Assembly: GCA_964655775.1 (NCBI GenBank)
Contig: CAZZNQ010000122.1
Location: 1 to 8,873 of the forward strand
Source: CAZZNQ01 sp964655775
GTDB lineage: Bacteria; Planctomycetota; Brocadiia; SM23-32
Direction of reading: 5' to 3'
DNA length: 8,873 nucleotides
The notes under the pieces were generated by a model. The model searched no databases. It was given only the letters and a program-made list of their open reading frames with translations, and was not told where the DNA came from. Both the position numbers and the translations under genes were made by a program. This document shows, in pieces, positions 1 through 6,710 of the stretch (its first letter is position 1; each line of letters starts with the position of its first letter).

Positions 1-684
1 GACCTGACCTACGAGGTCGGTTTCCTGAACGGCGGCACGGTCGGCACGGATGCGATCACGCTGGAAGTGACCGTCCGCGACGGAAGCGGCACCTTGCTGC
101 GCACGTTCAACCGCCAGATCGACGATCTCTACAACGCCGGTTCCGCCATCACGCTGGAGAACGGCCTGAAGCTGACGCTGGGGTCCGGCGACGTGAACGG
201 GGGGGACGGATTCTCCTTTGTCGCCCACGGGAGCATGGACAGCGCCGGCGTTCTGGACGCCCTGGGGCTGAACACCTTCTTTGATGGGCTGGGCGCTGCC
301 GGCCTCTCCGTGTCCGACCGCATCATGAACGCCCCGGAGAATTTGGGCGGGGCGCTTTCGCCCGTCTCCGGAGACAACCATCGGCTGCTGGATCTGGCGG
401 CCGTCGCCAACCTGGAACTGATGAACTCGGGCTCCGCCACCATCGAGGAGGCATACCGCGGCTTCGTCAGCCACCTCGGCACCGTTCACAACACGTGCGA
501 CCTGCAGTTCACTAACGAGGAGGCCCTGGTCAACGATCTGGCCTACCGGCGCGACGCGGTATCGGGCGTCAGCGTGGACGAAGAGATGATCGGTCTGATG
601 CAGAGCCAGGCCATCTACCGTGGTGCGCTCCGCTTCATCACGGCCGTCAACGAGACCTTGCAGGAACTCACGCGCACGCTATAG
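1..684 (+). CDS. flgK: FlgK, flagellar hook-associated protein 1 (3' part; start lies outside the window)
   Basis: FlgK is the first of the two junction proteins that join the flagellar hook to the filament; it is exported by the flagellar type III apparatus. The frame is open from base 1 and ends in TAG, leaving 227 residues of what is normally a protein of about 450-650 residues. The last 80 or so residues carry the family's C-terminal signature: SGVSVDEEM, then a coiled-coil helix (LMQSQAIYRGALRFITAVNE) ending in LQELTRTL. Upstream, ALGLNTFF and a SGDNHRLLDLAAV segment are also typical of FlgK. The first 80 residues are a beta-rich, glycine-rich stretch (TDAITLEVTVRDGSG, later GLKLTLGSGDVNGGDGF) that looks like a domain inserted in the central region. 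flgL follows 8 bases later, the usual order. An internal GTG at 67 is not the real start, because coding continues upstream of it. Confidence 0.93.
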   Translation, partial: DLTYEVGFLNGGTVGTDAITLEVTVRDGSGTLLRTFNRQIDDLYNAGSAITLENGLKLTLGSGDVNGGDGFSFVAHGSMDSAGVLDALGLNTFFDGLGAAGLSVSDRIMNAPENLGGALSPVSGDNHRLLDLAAVANLELMNSGSATIEEAYRGFVSHLGTVHNTCDLQFTNEEALVNDLAYRRDAVSGVSVDEEMIGLMQSQAIYRGALRFITAVNETLQELTRTL

Positions 685-690
685 GAGGGG
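684..690 (+). promoter_or_regulatory. Ribosome binding site of flgL (GGAGGGG)
   Basis: A strong Shine-Dalgarno run begins on the last base of the flgK stop codon and lies 2 bases before the GTG at 693 (core GGAGG to GTG about 4-5 bases). It supports the GTG start of flgL and translational linkage with flgK. Confidence 0.6.
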
Positions 691-692
691 TT

Positions 693-1592
693 GTGAGAGT
701 CACACAGGCGATGCTGAACAGGAACGCGGTGCATCGGCTCAACCAGACCATGGCCGAGCTCAGCCGGCTGAACGAGCAACTCAGCACCGGTAAGCGAGTA
801 AATACCGTCTCCGACGACGTGTTCGCCGCGGGGCGCGTGATGCAGCTTGAGCGCGACGCCCAGCAGACCAGCGCGTACGTGCGCAACCTGGAAACCGCCG
901 ACACCATGCTCTCCTGCGCCACCAGCTCCCTTGAGAGTGCGACCGAGCTCATCGCCAATATCCGCACCCTGGCCGTTCAGGCGTCGACCGACACCTACAC
1001 CGACGCGGACCGAAGGGTGATGGCGGAGGACGTGAATGGGTATCTGGATGGACTTGTGACGCTCGCCAACGTTAAGTTCTCGGGATCATACGTCTTCTCC
1101 GGAGAGGCCACCGGCACCGCCGCCTTCGCTCACACGGTGGATGAGAACGGTCACATCCAGTCCGTTCACTACGACGGAGCGCCGATCAGCACCCGCGTGG
1201 AGACAAGCCCGGGCGCGCTGACGGAGATCAACCTTGTGGGCAGCACCGTCTTCCAGCGCAACGGGGATGTCTTCGACGTGGTCCTTAGACTTCGCGACGC
1301 GATGGAGGCCGGCGACCGGGAAGAGATAAGCGCCCTGCTGGAGGATCTGGAGACCTCCCACACGGAACTGCGCGAAATCCTGGGCAGGCTGGGCGGGCGA
1401 CAGGATCAGTTGCGGACCGTCGCCGGCACCTTCGATACCCAGTTGTACCAGAACGAGGAGTACGTCTCCGAACTGCGCGACGCAGACGTGGCCGACCTTG
1501 CCGTCGAGTTCAACACGGCGATGTCGCGATTGCAGACCATCATGAAGATTGCCGTCGAGTCCAGCCTGCCGTCCATAGTCGATTTCTTCTGA
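693..1592 (+). CDS. flgL: FlgL, flagellar hook-associated protein 3
   Basis: FlgL is the second hook-filament junction protein, placed between FlgK and flagellin. The 299-aa length is normal for the family. Residues 1-140 form the flagellin-type N-terminal helical domain: MRVTQAML start, then LNEQLSTGKRVNTVSDDVFAAGRV, the canonical STGKR-N-SDD motif. Next come heptad-like helices (LETADTMLSCATSSLESATELIANIRTLAVQ) and NVKFSGSYVFSGEATGTAAF, the conserved segment entering the central beta region (about 135-210). Residues 215-299 are the C-terminal helical domain, with GRLGGRQDQL, DADVADLAVEFNTAMSRLQT and a terminal SLPSIVDFF close to the usual SLLDFL ending. The start is GTG, chosen because it follows a strong ribosome binding site and begins the conserved MRVT. 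It is likely co-transcribed with flgK and the two genes after it. Two cysteine-free helical ends and one cysteine at TMLSC are unremarkable. Confidence 0.95.
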   Translation: MRVTQAMLNRNAVHRLNQTMAELSRLNEQLSTGKRVNTVSDDVFAAGRVMQLERDAQQTSAYVRNLETADTMLSCATSSLESATELIANIRTLAVQASTDTYTDADRRVMAEDVNGYLDGLVTLANVKFSGSYVFSGEATGTAAFAHTVDENGHIQSVHYDGAPISTRVETSPGALTEINLVGSTVFQRNGDVFDVVLRLRDAMEAGDREEISALLEDLETSHTELREILGRLGGRQDQLRTVAGTFDTQLYQNEEYVSELRDADVADLAVEFNTAMSRLQTIMKIAVESSLPSIVDFF

Positions 1593-1623
1593 CAGACACG
1601 TAAACCAGAGAGGCACAGACAGC

Positions 1624-2223
1624 ATGAACGTAACCGTCAACGATGAGGCAGTTGTCGAACTGCCGGAAAGCGCCGACACCTTCGGCGACCTGCTGGACGG
1701 GCTGCGCGAGGCCGGCCGGATTCGGGACGACGAGGTGGTGGTCGCGATCACCACGGACGCGCATCGCTGGTCCGCCGAGGACATGGATGCCCTTCAGGAA
1801 GACTCCTTCTCCGACGTGCAGGAGCTTTCCATAGAGACCGCCGATCTCCGGGGTTACGCCGAACGCATCCTGACCGATGCCGAGTCGATGCTGCGGGTGC
1901 TGGACGAAGCGGCCGAGCGCGTGGCGGCGACGTTCCGGGCGGGCGAATCGGGCGTGGGAAGCAACCACCTGTTCAACCTGCTCAACGCCCTCCAGCGCTT
2001 CCTGACGTGCGTGGTGCAGGTGGAGAATGCCTGTTCGCTGGAGCATGGGCTGGTGGGGTCGGCCAGCGAGGCGCTGTCGGAGCTTTCGGACAGTCTCTCC
2101 GCCGTGCAGGAGAGCCAGGAGCAGGAAGACTGGACGGCGCTGGCCGACGCCATTGAGCAGAGGCTCATGCCGTCGTTCGAGCGCATCCGTGGTGTGCTGG
2201 CCGCCATGCGGGAAGAGCTATGA
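1624..2223 (+). CDS. Uncharacterised flagellar-operon protein, ThiS-like N-terminal region plus helical C-terminal half
   Basis: I cannot name this 199-aa acidic protein. Residues 1-45 (MNVTVNDEAVVELPESADTF, then GDLLDGLREAG and DEVVVAITTD) have the strand-strand-helix-strand rhythm of small beta-grasp proteins such as ThiS/MoaD, but lack their C-terminal GG. Residues 60-75 (FSDVQELSIETADL) look like a last strand. From about 76 to the end it is predicted helical, with SNHLFNLLNALQRFLTCVV and EQEDWTALADAIEQRLMPSFERIRG; the latter recalls an 'aspartate-tryptophan-x-x-LAD-x-x-E' pattern I associate, from memory only, with unnamed proteins in flagellar clusters. No signal peptide or membrane segment is seen, so it should be cytoplasmic. 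A GAGAGG about 10 bases upstream is a modest ribosome site. It sits 31 bases after flgL and overlaps the following chaperone-like gene, so a role in assembly or regulation of the hook-filament junction is inferred. It does not look like FliW or CsrA. Confidence 0.85.
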   Translation: MNVTVNDEAVVELPESADTFGDLLDGLREAGRIRDDEVVVAITTDAHRWSAEDMDALQEDSFSDVQELSIETADLRGYAERILTDAESMLRVLDEAAERVAATFRAGESGVGSNHLFNLLNALQRFLTCVVQVENACSLEHGLVGSASEALSELSDSLSAVQESQEQEDWTALADAIEQRLMPSFERIRGVLAAMREEL

Positions 2224-2645
2224 TGTCTGCGAAGGACAGACAGACGGTGCTGCATCGCCTGCTGGCCGACGCCAGGCGACTGCGCGATGCGGTCGGCCTT
2301 CTGGGGGAAGCGCCTGCCGACGAAATCGAGGAACGGTGCCGACGGCACATGGCCGAGAGCGAGCGATGCCGCGCCGACATGACGCGCGCAGTCGAGCAAC
2401 TGAAGTGTCTTCGCAGGGATGGGGCGCTCGACGCGGAGTCGGAAGCCGCTATCCGCGAAGCCGCCGAGATTCTGCGCGAAACGGCGCGCGCCTACGGGCC
2501 GTGCCTGGAAGACATCCGAAAGCAAATCGCCGGTACGAGTATCCGGCTCGACGAGCTCCGGCAGGGGGGGCGCGCCCTTCGCGGCTATGCCCGGCGACCA
2601 CTCGGAAGCACGGTGCAAAGCTGCGAACCGTCGCGCAAGGCGTAA
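2223..2645 (+). CDS. FlgN-like flagellar export chaperone (probable)
   Basis: This is a 140-aa, entirely helical, charge-rich protein with leucine spacing typical of coiled coils and no signal peptide or membrane segment. FlgN proteins (about 140 aa) are cytoplasmic chaperones that deliver FlgK and FlgL to the export gate. The size, helical make-up, position in the same operon as flgK and flgL, and the end of the folded part (QGGRALRGYAR, like the short arginine/tyrosine tail after the last FlgN helix) point that way. No single diagnostic motif proves it. Two start codons abut (ATGATG, 2220 and 2223); GGAAGAG at 2211-2217 is 5 bases from the second and only 2 from the first, so 2223 is preferred. 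Either start overlaps the stop of the preceding gene, implying translational coupling. A run of seven G at 2564-2570 lies inside the gene; the frame after it still reads sensibly. The last 18 residues look unstructured. An alternative is an unrelated helical protein. Confidence 0.72.
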   Translation: MSAKDRQTVLHRLLADARRLRDAVGLLGEAPADEIEERCRRHMAESERCRADMTRAVEQLKCLRRDGALDAESEAAIREAAEILRETARAYGPCLEDIRKQIAGTSIRLDELRQGGRALRGYARRPLGSTVQSCEPSRKA

Positions 2646-2658
2646 TCGCAGCCGGCGA

Positions 2659-2686
2659 GCCGGGCCCGGCCACCGCCGAGCCCGGC
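2659..2686. terminator. GC-rich inverted repeat between convergent genes, possible bidirectional terminator
   Basis: GCCGGGC at 2659-2665 is the exact reverse complement of GCCCGGC at 2680-2686, giving a 7-bp stem with a 14-base loop. It lies in the 54-base gap between the flagellar operon stop and the glycoside hydrolase stop on the other strand. There is no T-tract on either side, so it is not a classical intrinsic terminator. A self-complementary 12-mer (2659-2670) offers a competing fold. Confidence 0.35.
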
Positions 2687-2699
2687 AGGGCACTGTGAA

Positions 2700-5684
2700 T
2701 CAGCCCTGATCGCGGAACTCGATCCGCGCGTCGCCGTCCAGCCCGACCGGGAACACGAAGTAGTCGTTCGTCCAGTCGACGTCGTCCTTGTCGCGGTCCT
2801 CGTACCAGTTCTCGCCGTAGGGCCAGCGCGCGGAATAGCTGTGCCCCCAGGTGTTGAACTCGTCCGAAAGCCGGTGATGCGGCCCGAGAAGGTTGCGCAG
2901 CGTCGTGACGAACTCGACTCGCACTTCGTTCTTGCCCTGCCGGACAAGGTCGGTCACGTCCACCTCGTAGGGCGCCCACATAATCGAGCCGGCCGATTGG
3001 TCGTTCACCCAGACTTTCACCAGCGCCGCGTCCAGATTGGGCAGACTGAGCGCGACCCGCTCGCCGTCTCTTGGGGCCCTGAGAGACACCTTCTGCGCCA
3101 ACTGGATGCGGCCGGCGAAGAACGGATAGCCGTCCATCACCAGGTTGCCCCGGCTGACGCCGCTCTCCTGTGTGAGAACCACATCGGGCTGGAGCCGCAC
3201 GCAGCCTTCCTTCTCCGCGGCCCCCGAGGCGCGACCCTTCACCGCGAAGTCGCCTATCAAGTAGATGGATTCCAGTTCGACGCCGCGCGCCGCCTCGAAC
3301 AGGCTGGCAAGCCGGAAGCTGGCCCGCGGCACCGGACGGAACTCGCGCGAAAGCTCCAGCACGTTCCTGCCGACCTGCACGTGGTCGCTGATGTCCACGG
3401 GGTGGAACGACGGGTCGACGTAGTACTCGGCGCCGTCGTATGCGGCCGGCTGCCCGTTGATGGTGATCGCGTACTCCGCCGCGTCCTCGATGGCCACCTG
3501 CACGTTCTCCGGCGTCGGCTCGGCGTGGAACTCGAACTGCAGCCGCAGCGGCCCCTCGTAGCTCTCTCCGTGGAGACGCTCCTGCACCAGGATCACCGGC
3601 ACCGGTTCGCTCCAGTCGTCGTCACCCTTCGCGTAGCGGCAGAAGTCCAGCGTCAGCGCGTTCGGCGCCAGCTTCGTCACATCGTAGCCGGCCTCCAGCG
3701 GGACCGCCTCGGTTACCGTCCATGCCGTCGCCGGGACCTCCGTCGCCGCGGCCGTCTCGTCCAGCACGAACATGCACGATCCGACCGGGGGCAGCTCCAT
3801 CGGGGCCACCGTGAACCCCTCATCGGTGCGCTGGGCCGGCTGCTCGACTTCGCCGGTCTCCAGGTTCCATCTCTCCAGCCTGCCGGCGCCGCGAATCCAG
3901 AGTTCCGCCTCGACCGCCTCCTCCAGGCTGGTGTTCGTCACGAAGAACATGCGCCGTCCGTTCAGATCGCGCTCGTGCACCCAGACGTTCTCGGCGTTGC
4001 CGCTGATCTCACGCAGTTCCGCCGAGGCCGGCACCAGGTCGTCCAGCGCCGCCCGCAGTGCCTCGGCCGAGTTCGGGACCGAGATAAGCTTCTCCGTCAG
4101 CGACTCGATCTCCGTGGTCTCCACGCCGTCCATGCGCGTCGGCGCTTGACCGGCGCGCAGCACCGTTCCCCCAGCCTCGATGAAGCGCTCCAGCAACTCC
4201 ACCGTCGTCCGCCGCATCGTGATCGTCCGCGGCAGGATCACCACCTTGTACGCCGCCTCACCGACCTTCAGCTTGCCGTCCGCGACCTCGCCGTGGCGCG
4301 CCATAAGGTACTCGTCCCCGTACTCGAACCCCCGCTGGATCTTCAGCAGGTTCTCGGAGACGTCGACGAACTCCTCGAACAACTGCCGGATCTCCGGCGG
4401 CTCCACGCGCCGGTCGTGCGGGTTGCGCATGCTTGTCGAGTCGTAGACGCACCAGCCGCTCTCCACCGGGTGCAGCAGCATCACGTCCGCGGCGTATTGC
4501 CCCTGGCGCATCGCGTAGCAGAGCCGCGCGTAGTAGTCGGCTATCGGTCGGTTGTCCTCCCACCAGGGCTGCTGGAAGTTCAGGTTCGGCGGGTAGATGC
4601 GCTTGCGGCGGCCGCGCATCGAGTAGAACGACCCGTGATAGCAGCGGTAGTTGATGCCCAGGGAGATCAGCCAGTCGGCTATCCACTTGCGCCGCTCGAA
4701 GGAGAGCCCCTGCGAGCTGACGCCGTACATCTCCGCCAGGACCTCGCGCCGCCCGAGCTGGCTGGAGGCGCTGGAGCACTGCTTCGGGGTGGTGATGAAC
4801 TTGCGCCCCGTCGGCCAGGTCATGTTGCCCGTCAGGTGGTCTATGCCCGGAAGCTGCATGTGCACGTAGCCCGGCATCGCCGAGCCGGTCCAGCCGATCT
4901 GCCCGTAGAGCGAATCCTCGCCCATCAGGTGCCCGCTGAACCGGATGTCGTGCTCGGCGCACCACTTGCCCACGTGCTCGAAGTAGCCGTCGATGAACAT
5001 CGCCAGCACCACGCGCCAGTAATGGTGGCGCACCTTGCGGCAGTCGCCGCCCTCGCCGAACAGCAGCGGAATATCGTCGATGATCGAGTAGCCCCAGTGC
5101 TCCTCGAAAAGCTCCGGCAGCCGGCGGCTCCAGGGCAGGTGCGGCGGGCGGAAGTGCGGCTCGTCCACCCACACCGTCTCCACCGTCTTCCCGAACTCGT
5201 CCCCGAACCGCTCGCCCCACGTCTCCTGGTAAGCCTTTTCCAGGTAGGCGTCGACGGCCTCGGAGTTCAGCAGGTCCAGCACGGTGCCATGCACGCGGCG
5301 GCAGTAGTTGAATTCCTCGTCCGCGCAGAGGACCTCCTCTTCCTGGTCCAGCGCCTCGTCCTTCGGCTTGCGCACCAGCACGTGGAACTTCTCGTCGTCG
5401 CCCAGCCCCGGCATGCCGGACGGCATGTAGCCGGCCTGGAGCCAGACCTTCATGTCGCGCTCGGCGGCCTCCTCGATGACGGCGGCCGTGATGTCCATCC
5501 ATTCCTCGCCCAGGTACTGCGTGAGCAGCCCGTTGAACGTGCGGGCGATCACCGCGCCCCAACCCGCCTCGTGGAACCCGTGAAGCTGCCGGGTGATCTC
5601 CTCCTTCTTCAGCTCGTCGTTTAGCATCCAGAGCGTAACGCCGCGATACTCCGTGCCCGGATTCGCAAACTCCGCGCGATCCAT
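2700..5684 (-). CDS. Large GH106-like TIM-barrel glycoside hydrolase with C-terminal sugar-binding-like domain
   Basis: This 994-aa protein probably hydrolyses glycosidic bonds, possibly rhamnosides or galactosides. Residues 16-90 (VTLWMLNDELKKEEITRQL, later TFNGLLTQYLGEEWMD and MKVWLQAGYMPSG) match the barrel start of GH106-type rhamnosidase-like proteins. Candidate catalytic acids are E175 (VWVDEP, 171-176) and E318 (VLAEMYG). WIADWLISLGIN (334-345), PWWEDNRPIADYYARL (373-388) and VMLLHPVESG (401-410) are also typical. Residues about 475-560 look like a Rossmann-type domain (VVILPRTI, then ERFIEAGGTVLRAG); about 565-650 is a beta region; about 850-930 resembles the galactose-binding-like beta-sandwich of GH2/GH106 proteins (LPNLDAALVKVWVND, YEVDVTDLVRQGKNEVRVEF). 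No signal peptide is visible, so it is predicted to be cytoplasmic. The ATG at 5684 is chosen because it follows GGAGAGG by 7 bases and starts just before the conserved barrel; the open frame extends a further 202 codons upstream, but over a different gene on the other strand. The substrate cannot be read from the sequence. Confidence 0.88.
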   Translation of the reverse strand: MDRAEFANPGTEYRGVTLWMLNDELKKEEITRQLHGFHEAGWGAVIARTFNGLLTQYLGEEWMDITAAVIEEAAERDMKVWLQAGYMPSGMPGLGDDEKFHVLVRKPKDEALDQEEEVLCADEEFNYCRRVHGTVLDLLNSEAVDAYLEKAYQETWGERFGDEFGKTVETVWVDEPHFRPPHLPWSRRLPELFEEHWGYSIIDDIPLLFGEGGDCRKVRHHYWRVVLAMFIDGYFEHVGKWCAEHDIRFSGHLMGEDSLYGQIGWTGSAMPGYVHMQLPGIDHLTGNMTWPTGRKFITTPKQCSSASSQLGRREVLAEMYGVSSQGLSFERRKWIADWLISLGINYRCYHGSFYSMRGRRKRIYPPNLNFQQPWWEDNRPIADYYARLCYAMRQGQYAADVMLLHPVESGWCVYDSTSMRNPHDRRVEPPEIRQLFEEFVDVSENLLKIQRGFEYGDEYLMARHGEVADGKLKVGEAAYKVVILPRTITMRRTTVELLERFIEAGGTVLRAGQAPTRMDGVETTEIESLTEKLISVPNSAEALRAALDDLVPASAELREISGNAENVWVHERDLNGRRMFFVTNTSLEEAVEAELWIRGAGRLERWNLETGEVEQPAQRTDEGFTVAPMELPPVGSCMFVLDETAAATEVPATAWTVTEAVPLEAGYDVTKLAPNALTLDFCRYAKGDDDWSEPVPVILVQERLHGESYEGPLRLQFEFHAEPTPENVQVAIEDAAEYAITINGQPAAYDGAEYYVDPSFHPVDISDHVQVGRNVLELSREFRPVPRASFRLASLFEAARGVELESIYLIGDFAVKGRASGAAEKEGCVRLQPDVVLTQESGVSRGNLVMDGYPFFAGRIQLAQKVSLRAPRDGERVALSLPNLDAALVKVWVNDQSAGSIMWAPYEVDVTDLVRQGKNEVRVEFVTTLRNLLGPHHRLSDEFNTWGHSYSARWPYGENWYEDRDKDDVDWTNDYFVFPVGLDGDARIEFRDQG

Positions 5685-5691
5685 TTCGCCA

Positions 5692-5698
5692 CCTCTCC
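5692..5698 (-). promoter_or_regulatory. Ribosome binding site of the glycoside hydrolase (GGAGAGG)
   Basis: Read on the - strand, GGAGAGG is followed by a 7-base spacer (TGGCGAA) and the ATG at 5684-5682. This decides the start within a frame that stays open to 6290. Confidence 0.6.
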
Positions 5699-5871
5699 GC
5701 TTGTTCCGTCGTGGCGCAGGGGCGCCGCCGCTCGCCGCCCGTGTGCGCCGCAAATCGCGGCCCATCATACCCCCGCCCCCATGGCCCATCAAGGCGCACT
5801 CTGGATTACGGCCCGGCCGTTGCACGGGGAGGTCCCCTGCCGCAAAATGCCGGAGTATCTCCGCTATCGGT

Positions 5872-5877
5872 GAGGTG
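5872..5877 (+). promoter_or_regulatory. Ribosome binding site of the M55 peptidase (GAGGTG)
   Basis: GAGGTG ends 5 bases before the ATG at 5883. The alternative GTG start at 5877 would use the last base of this site, so the ATG two codons later is favoured. Confidence 0.55.
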
Positions 5878-5882
5878 TGAAG

Positions 5883-6686
5883 ATGAAACTGTACATCGTG
5901 ACCGACATGGAAGGCGTTGCCGGCGTTATGGGCGTGGACGACTACCTCTGGTCCTCCGGCCGCTACTACGAGACCGCCCGCCGCCTGCTGACCAGCGAGG
6001 TCAACGCCGCCGTGCGCGGCTTCGCCGAGGGCGGCTTCTCGGACATCGTCGTCGCCGACCTGCACGGCGGAGGCGGCATAGACATCGAACTGCTGGACCG
6101 CCGCGCCCGCCTCATGCGCGGCTGGCCCCAGCGCTGGCCGTTCCTGCTGGACGAGACCTACAGCGCCATCGCCTTCGTCGGCCAGCACGCCAAGTCCGGA
6201 ACCGAATACGCGCACATCGCCCACACGCAGTGGTGGACCTACCTGGACCTGACCGTGAACGGCATCTCCGTCGGCGAATACGGCCAGCACGTGCTGACCG
6301 CGCAGGAACTGGGCGTGCCCGTCGTCTTCGGCAGCGGCGACGCCGCCTTCTGCCGCGAGGCGCAGGCGCTCACGCCGTGGGTGGAGACCGTCGCCGTCAA
6401 GGAAGGCACCAACCCCGCCACCGGCGACGAACTGGACGCCGAGTCATACTCGCACGCCATCGAGGCGGCCGTGCACCGTCACCCCGAGGTGGCCCGGGAG
6501 TTGATCGAGGACGGTGCCGTGAAAGCGGCGCGCCGTTTCGTGGAGGACCCGGACGCCTTCGGCCGGGTGGACGTCGAGCCGCCGTATGAGCTGGTGGCCC
6601 TTTTCCGTCGCGGCAAGGGCGAGAAGCCCCGGCGCGTCGAACACCGCCACCCCACCAGCATCGCCGCGCTGTTCAACAAGCTTTAG
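5883..6686 (+). CDS. M55-family D-aminopeptidase, DppA-like
   Basis: M55 peptidases are zinc enzymes that release N-terminal D-amino acids (for example D-alanine) from short peptides; the known example is Bacillus subtilis DppA. The 267 aa match the family's usual 265-275. Every expected active-site residue is present at nearly the same number as in DppA: D8 and E10 in VTDMEG, H61 in VVADLHG, H102 in FVGQHAK, E132 in VGEYG as zinc ligands, and H114 in AHIAHTQ at the position of the catalytic histidine. VVFGSGDAAFCREA (147-160) and a lysine in AVKEGTNPA (171-179) are also typical. There is no signal peptide, so the enzyme should be cytoplasmic, as DppA is. ATG 5883 is preferred over GTG 5877 because of the ribosome site and because it gives the standard MKLYI opening. 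It is divergent from the glycoside hydrolase and convergent with the gene after it (24-base gap). The physiological peptide substrate is unknown; D-peptide recycling or scavenging is an inference. Confidence 0.95.
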   Translation: MKLYIVTDMEGVAGVMGVDDYLWSSGRYYETARRLLTSEVNAAVRGFAEGGFSDIVVADLHGGGGIDIELLDRRARLMRGWPQRWPFLLDETYSAIAFVGQHAKSGTEYAHIAHTQWWTYLDLTVNGISVGEYGQHVLTAQELGVPVVFGSGDAAFCREAQALTPWVETVAVKEGTNPATGDELDAESYSHAIEAAVHRHPEVARELIEDGAVKAARRFVEDPDAFGRVDVEPPYELVALFRRGKGEKPRRVEHRHPTSIAALFNKL

Positions 6687-6710
6687 GGAAGCACGGGGCG
6701 CGCCGCAGAC

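Larger units (their letters stand above)
5685..5882. promoter_or_regulatory. Divergent intergenic region between glycoside hydrolase and M55 peptidase genes
   Basis: This 198-base stretch separates two genes reading outward, so it must hold both their promoters unless transcription enters from elsewhere. On the + strand a weak sigma70-like pair is visible: TTGCAC at 5820-5825 and CAAAAT at 5843-5848, 17 bases apart, matching only 3/6 and 4/6 consensus positions. No clear operator palindrome or - strand promoter stands out. The close divergent arrangement suggests shared regulation. Confidence 0.4.

Noticed and set aside
1086..2046. Two - strand frames (232 and 168 codons) antisense to flgL and the 199-aa gene
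   Set aside because: No recognisable motifs; both are complements of supported genes.
2841..5624. A 927-codon open frame on the + strand, antisense to the glycoside hydrolase
   Set aside because: It is very long but its product is a run of R, H, V, L, Q and D with no domain pattern, as expected from the complement of a GC-rich gene with strong third-position bias. The - strand frame has clear protein family motifs throughout.
4258..5799. A 513-codon - strand frame overlapping the glycoside hydrolase start
   Set aside because: Low-complexity G/R/A-rich product, out of frame with the conserved barrel motifs.
5685..6290. A 202-codon upstream extension of the glycoside hydrolase frame
   Set aside because: It overlaps the well-supported M55 gene on the other strand and the intergenic region, while a good ribosome site and family-like start lie at 5684.
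5711..6589. A 292-codon + strand frame over the M55 gene
   Set aside because: Arginine- and proline-rich shadow frame; the M55 frame has all active-site residues in order.
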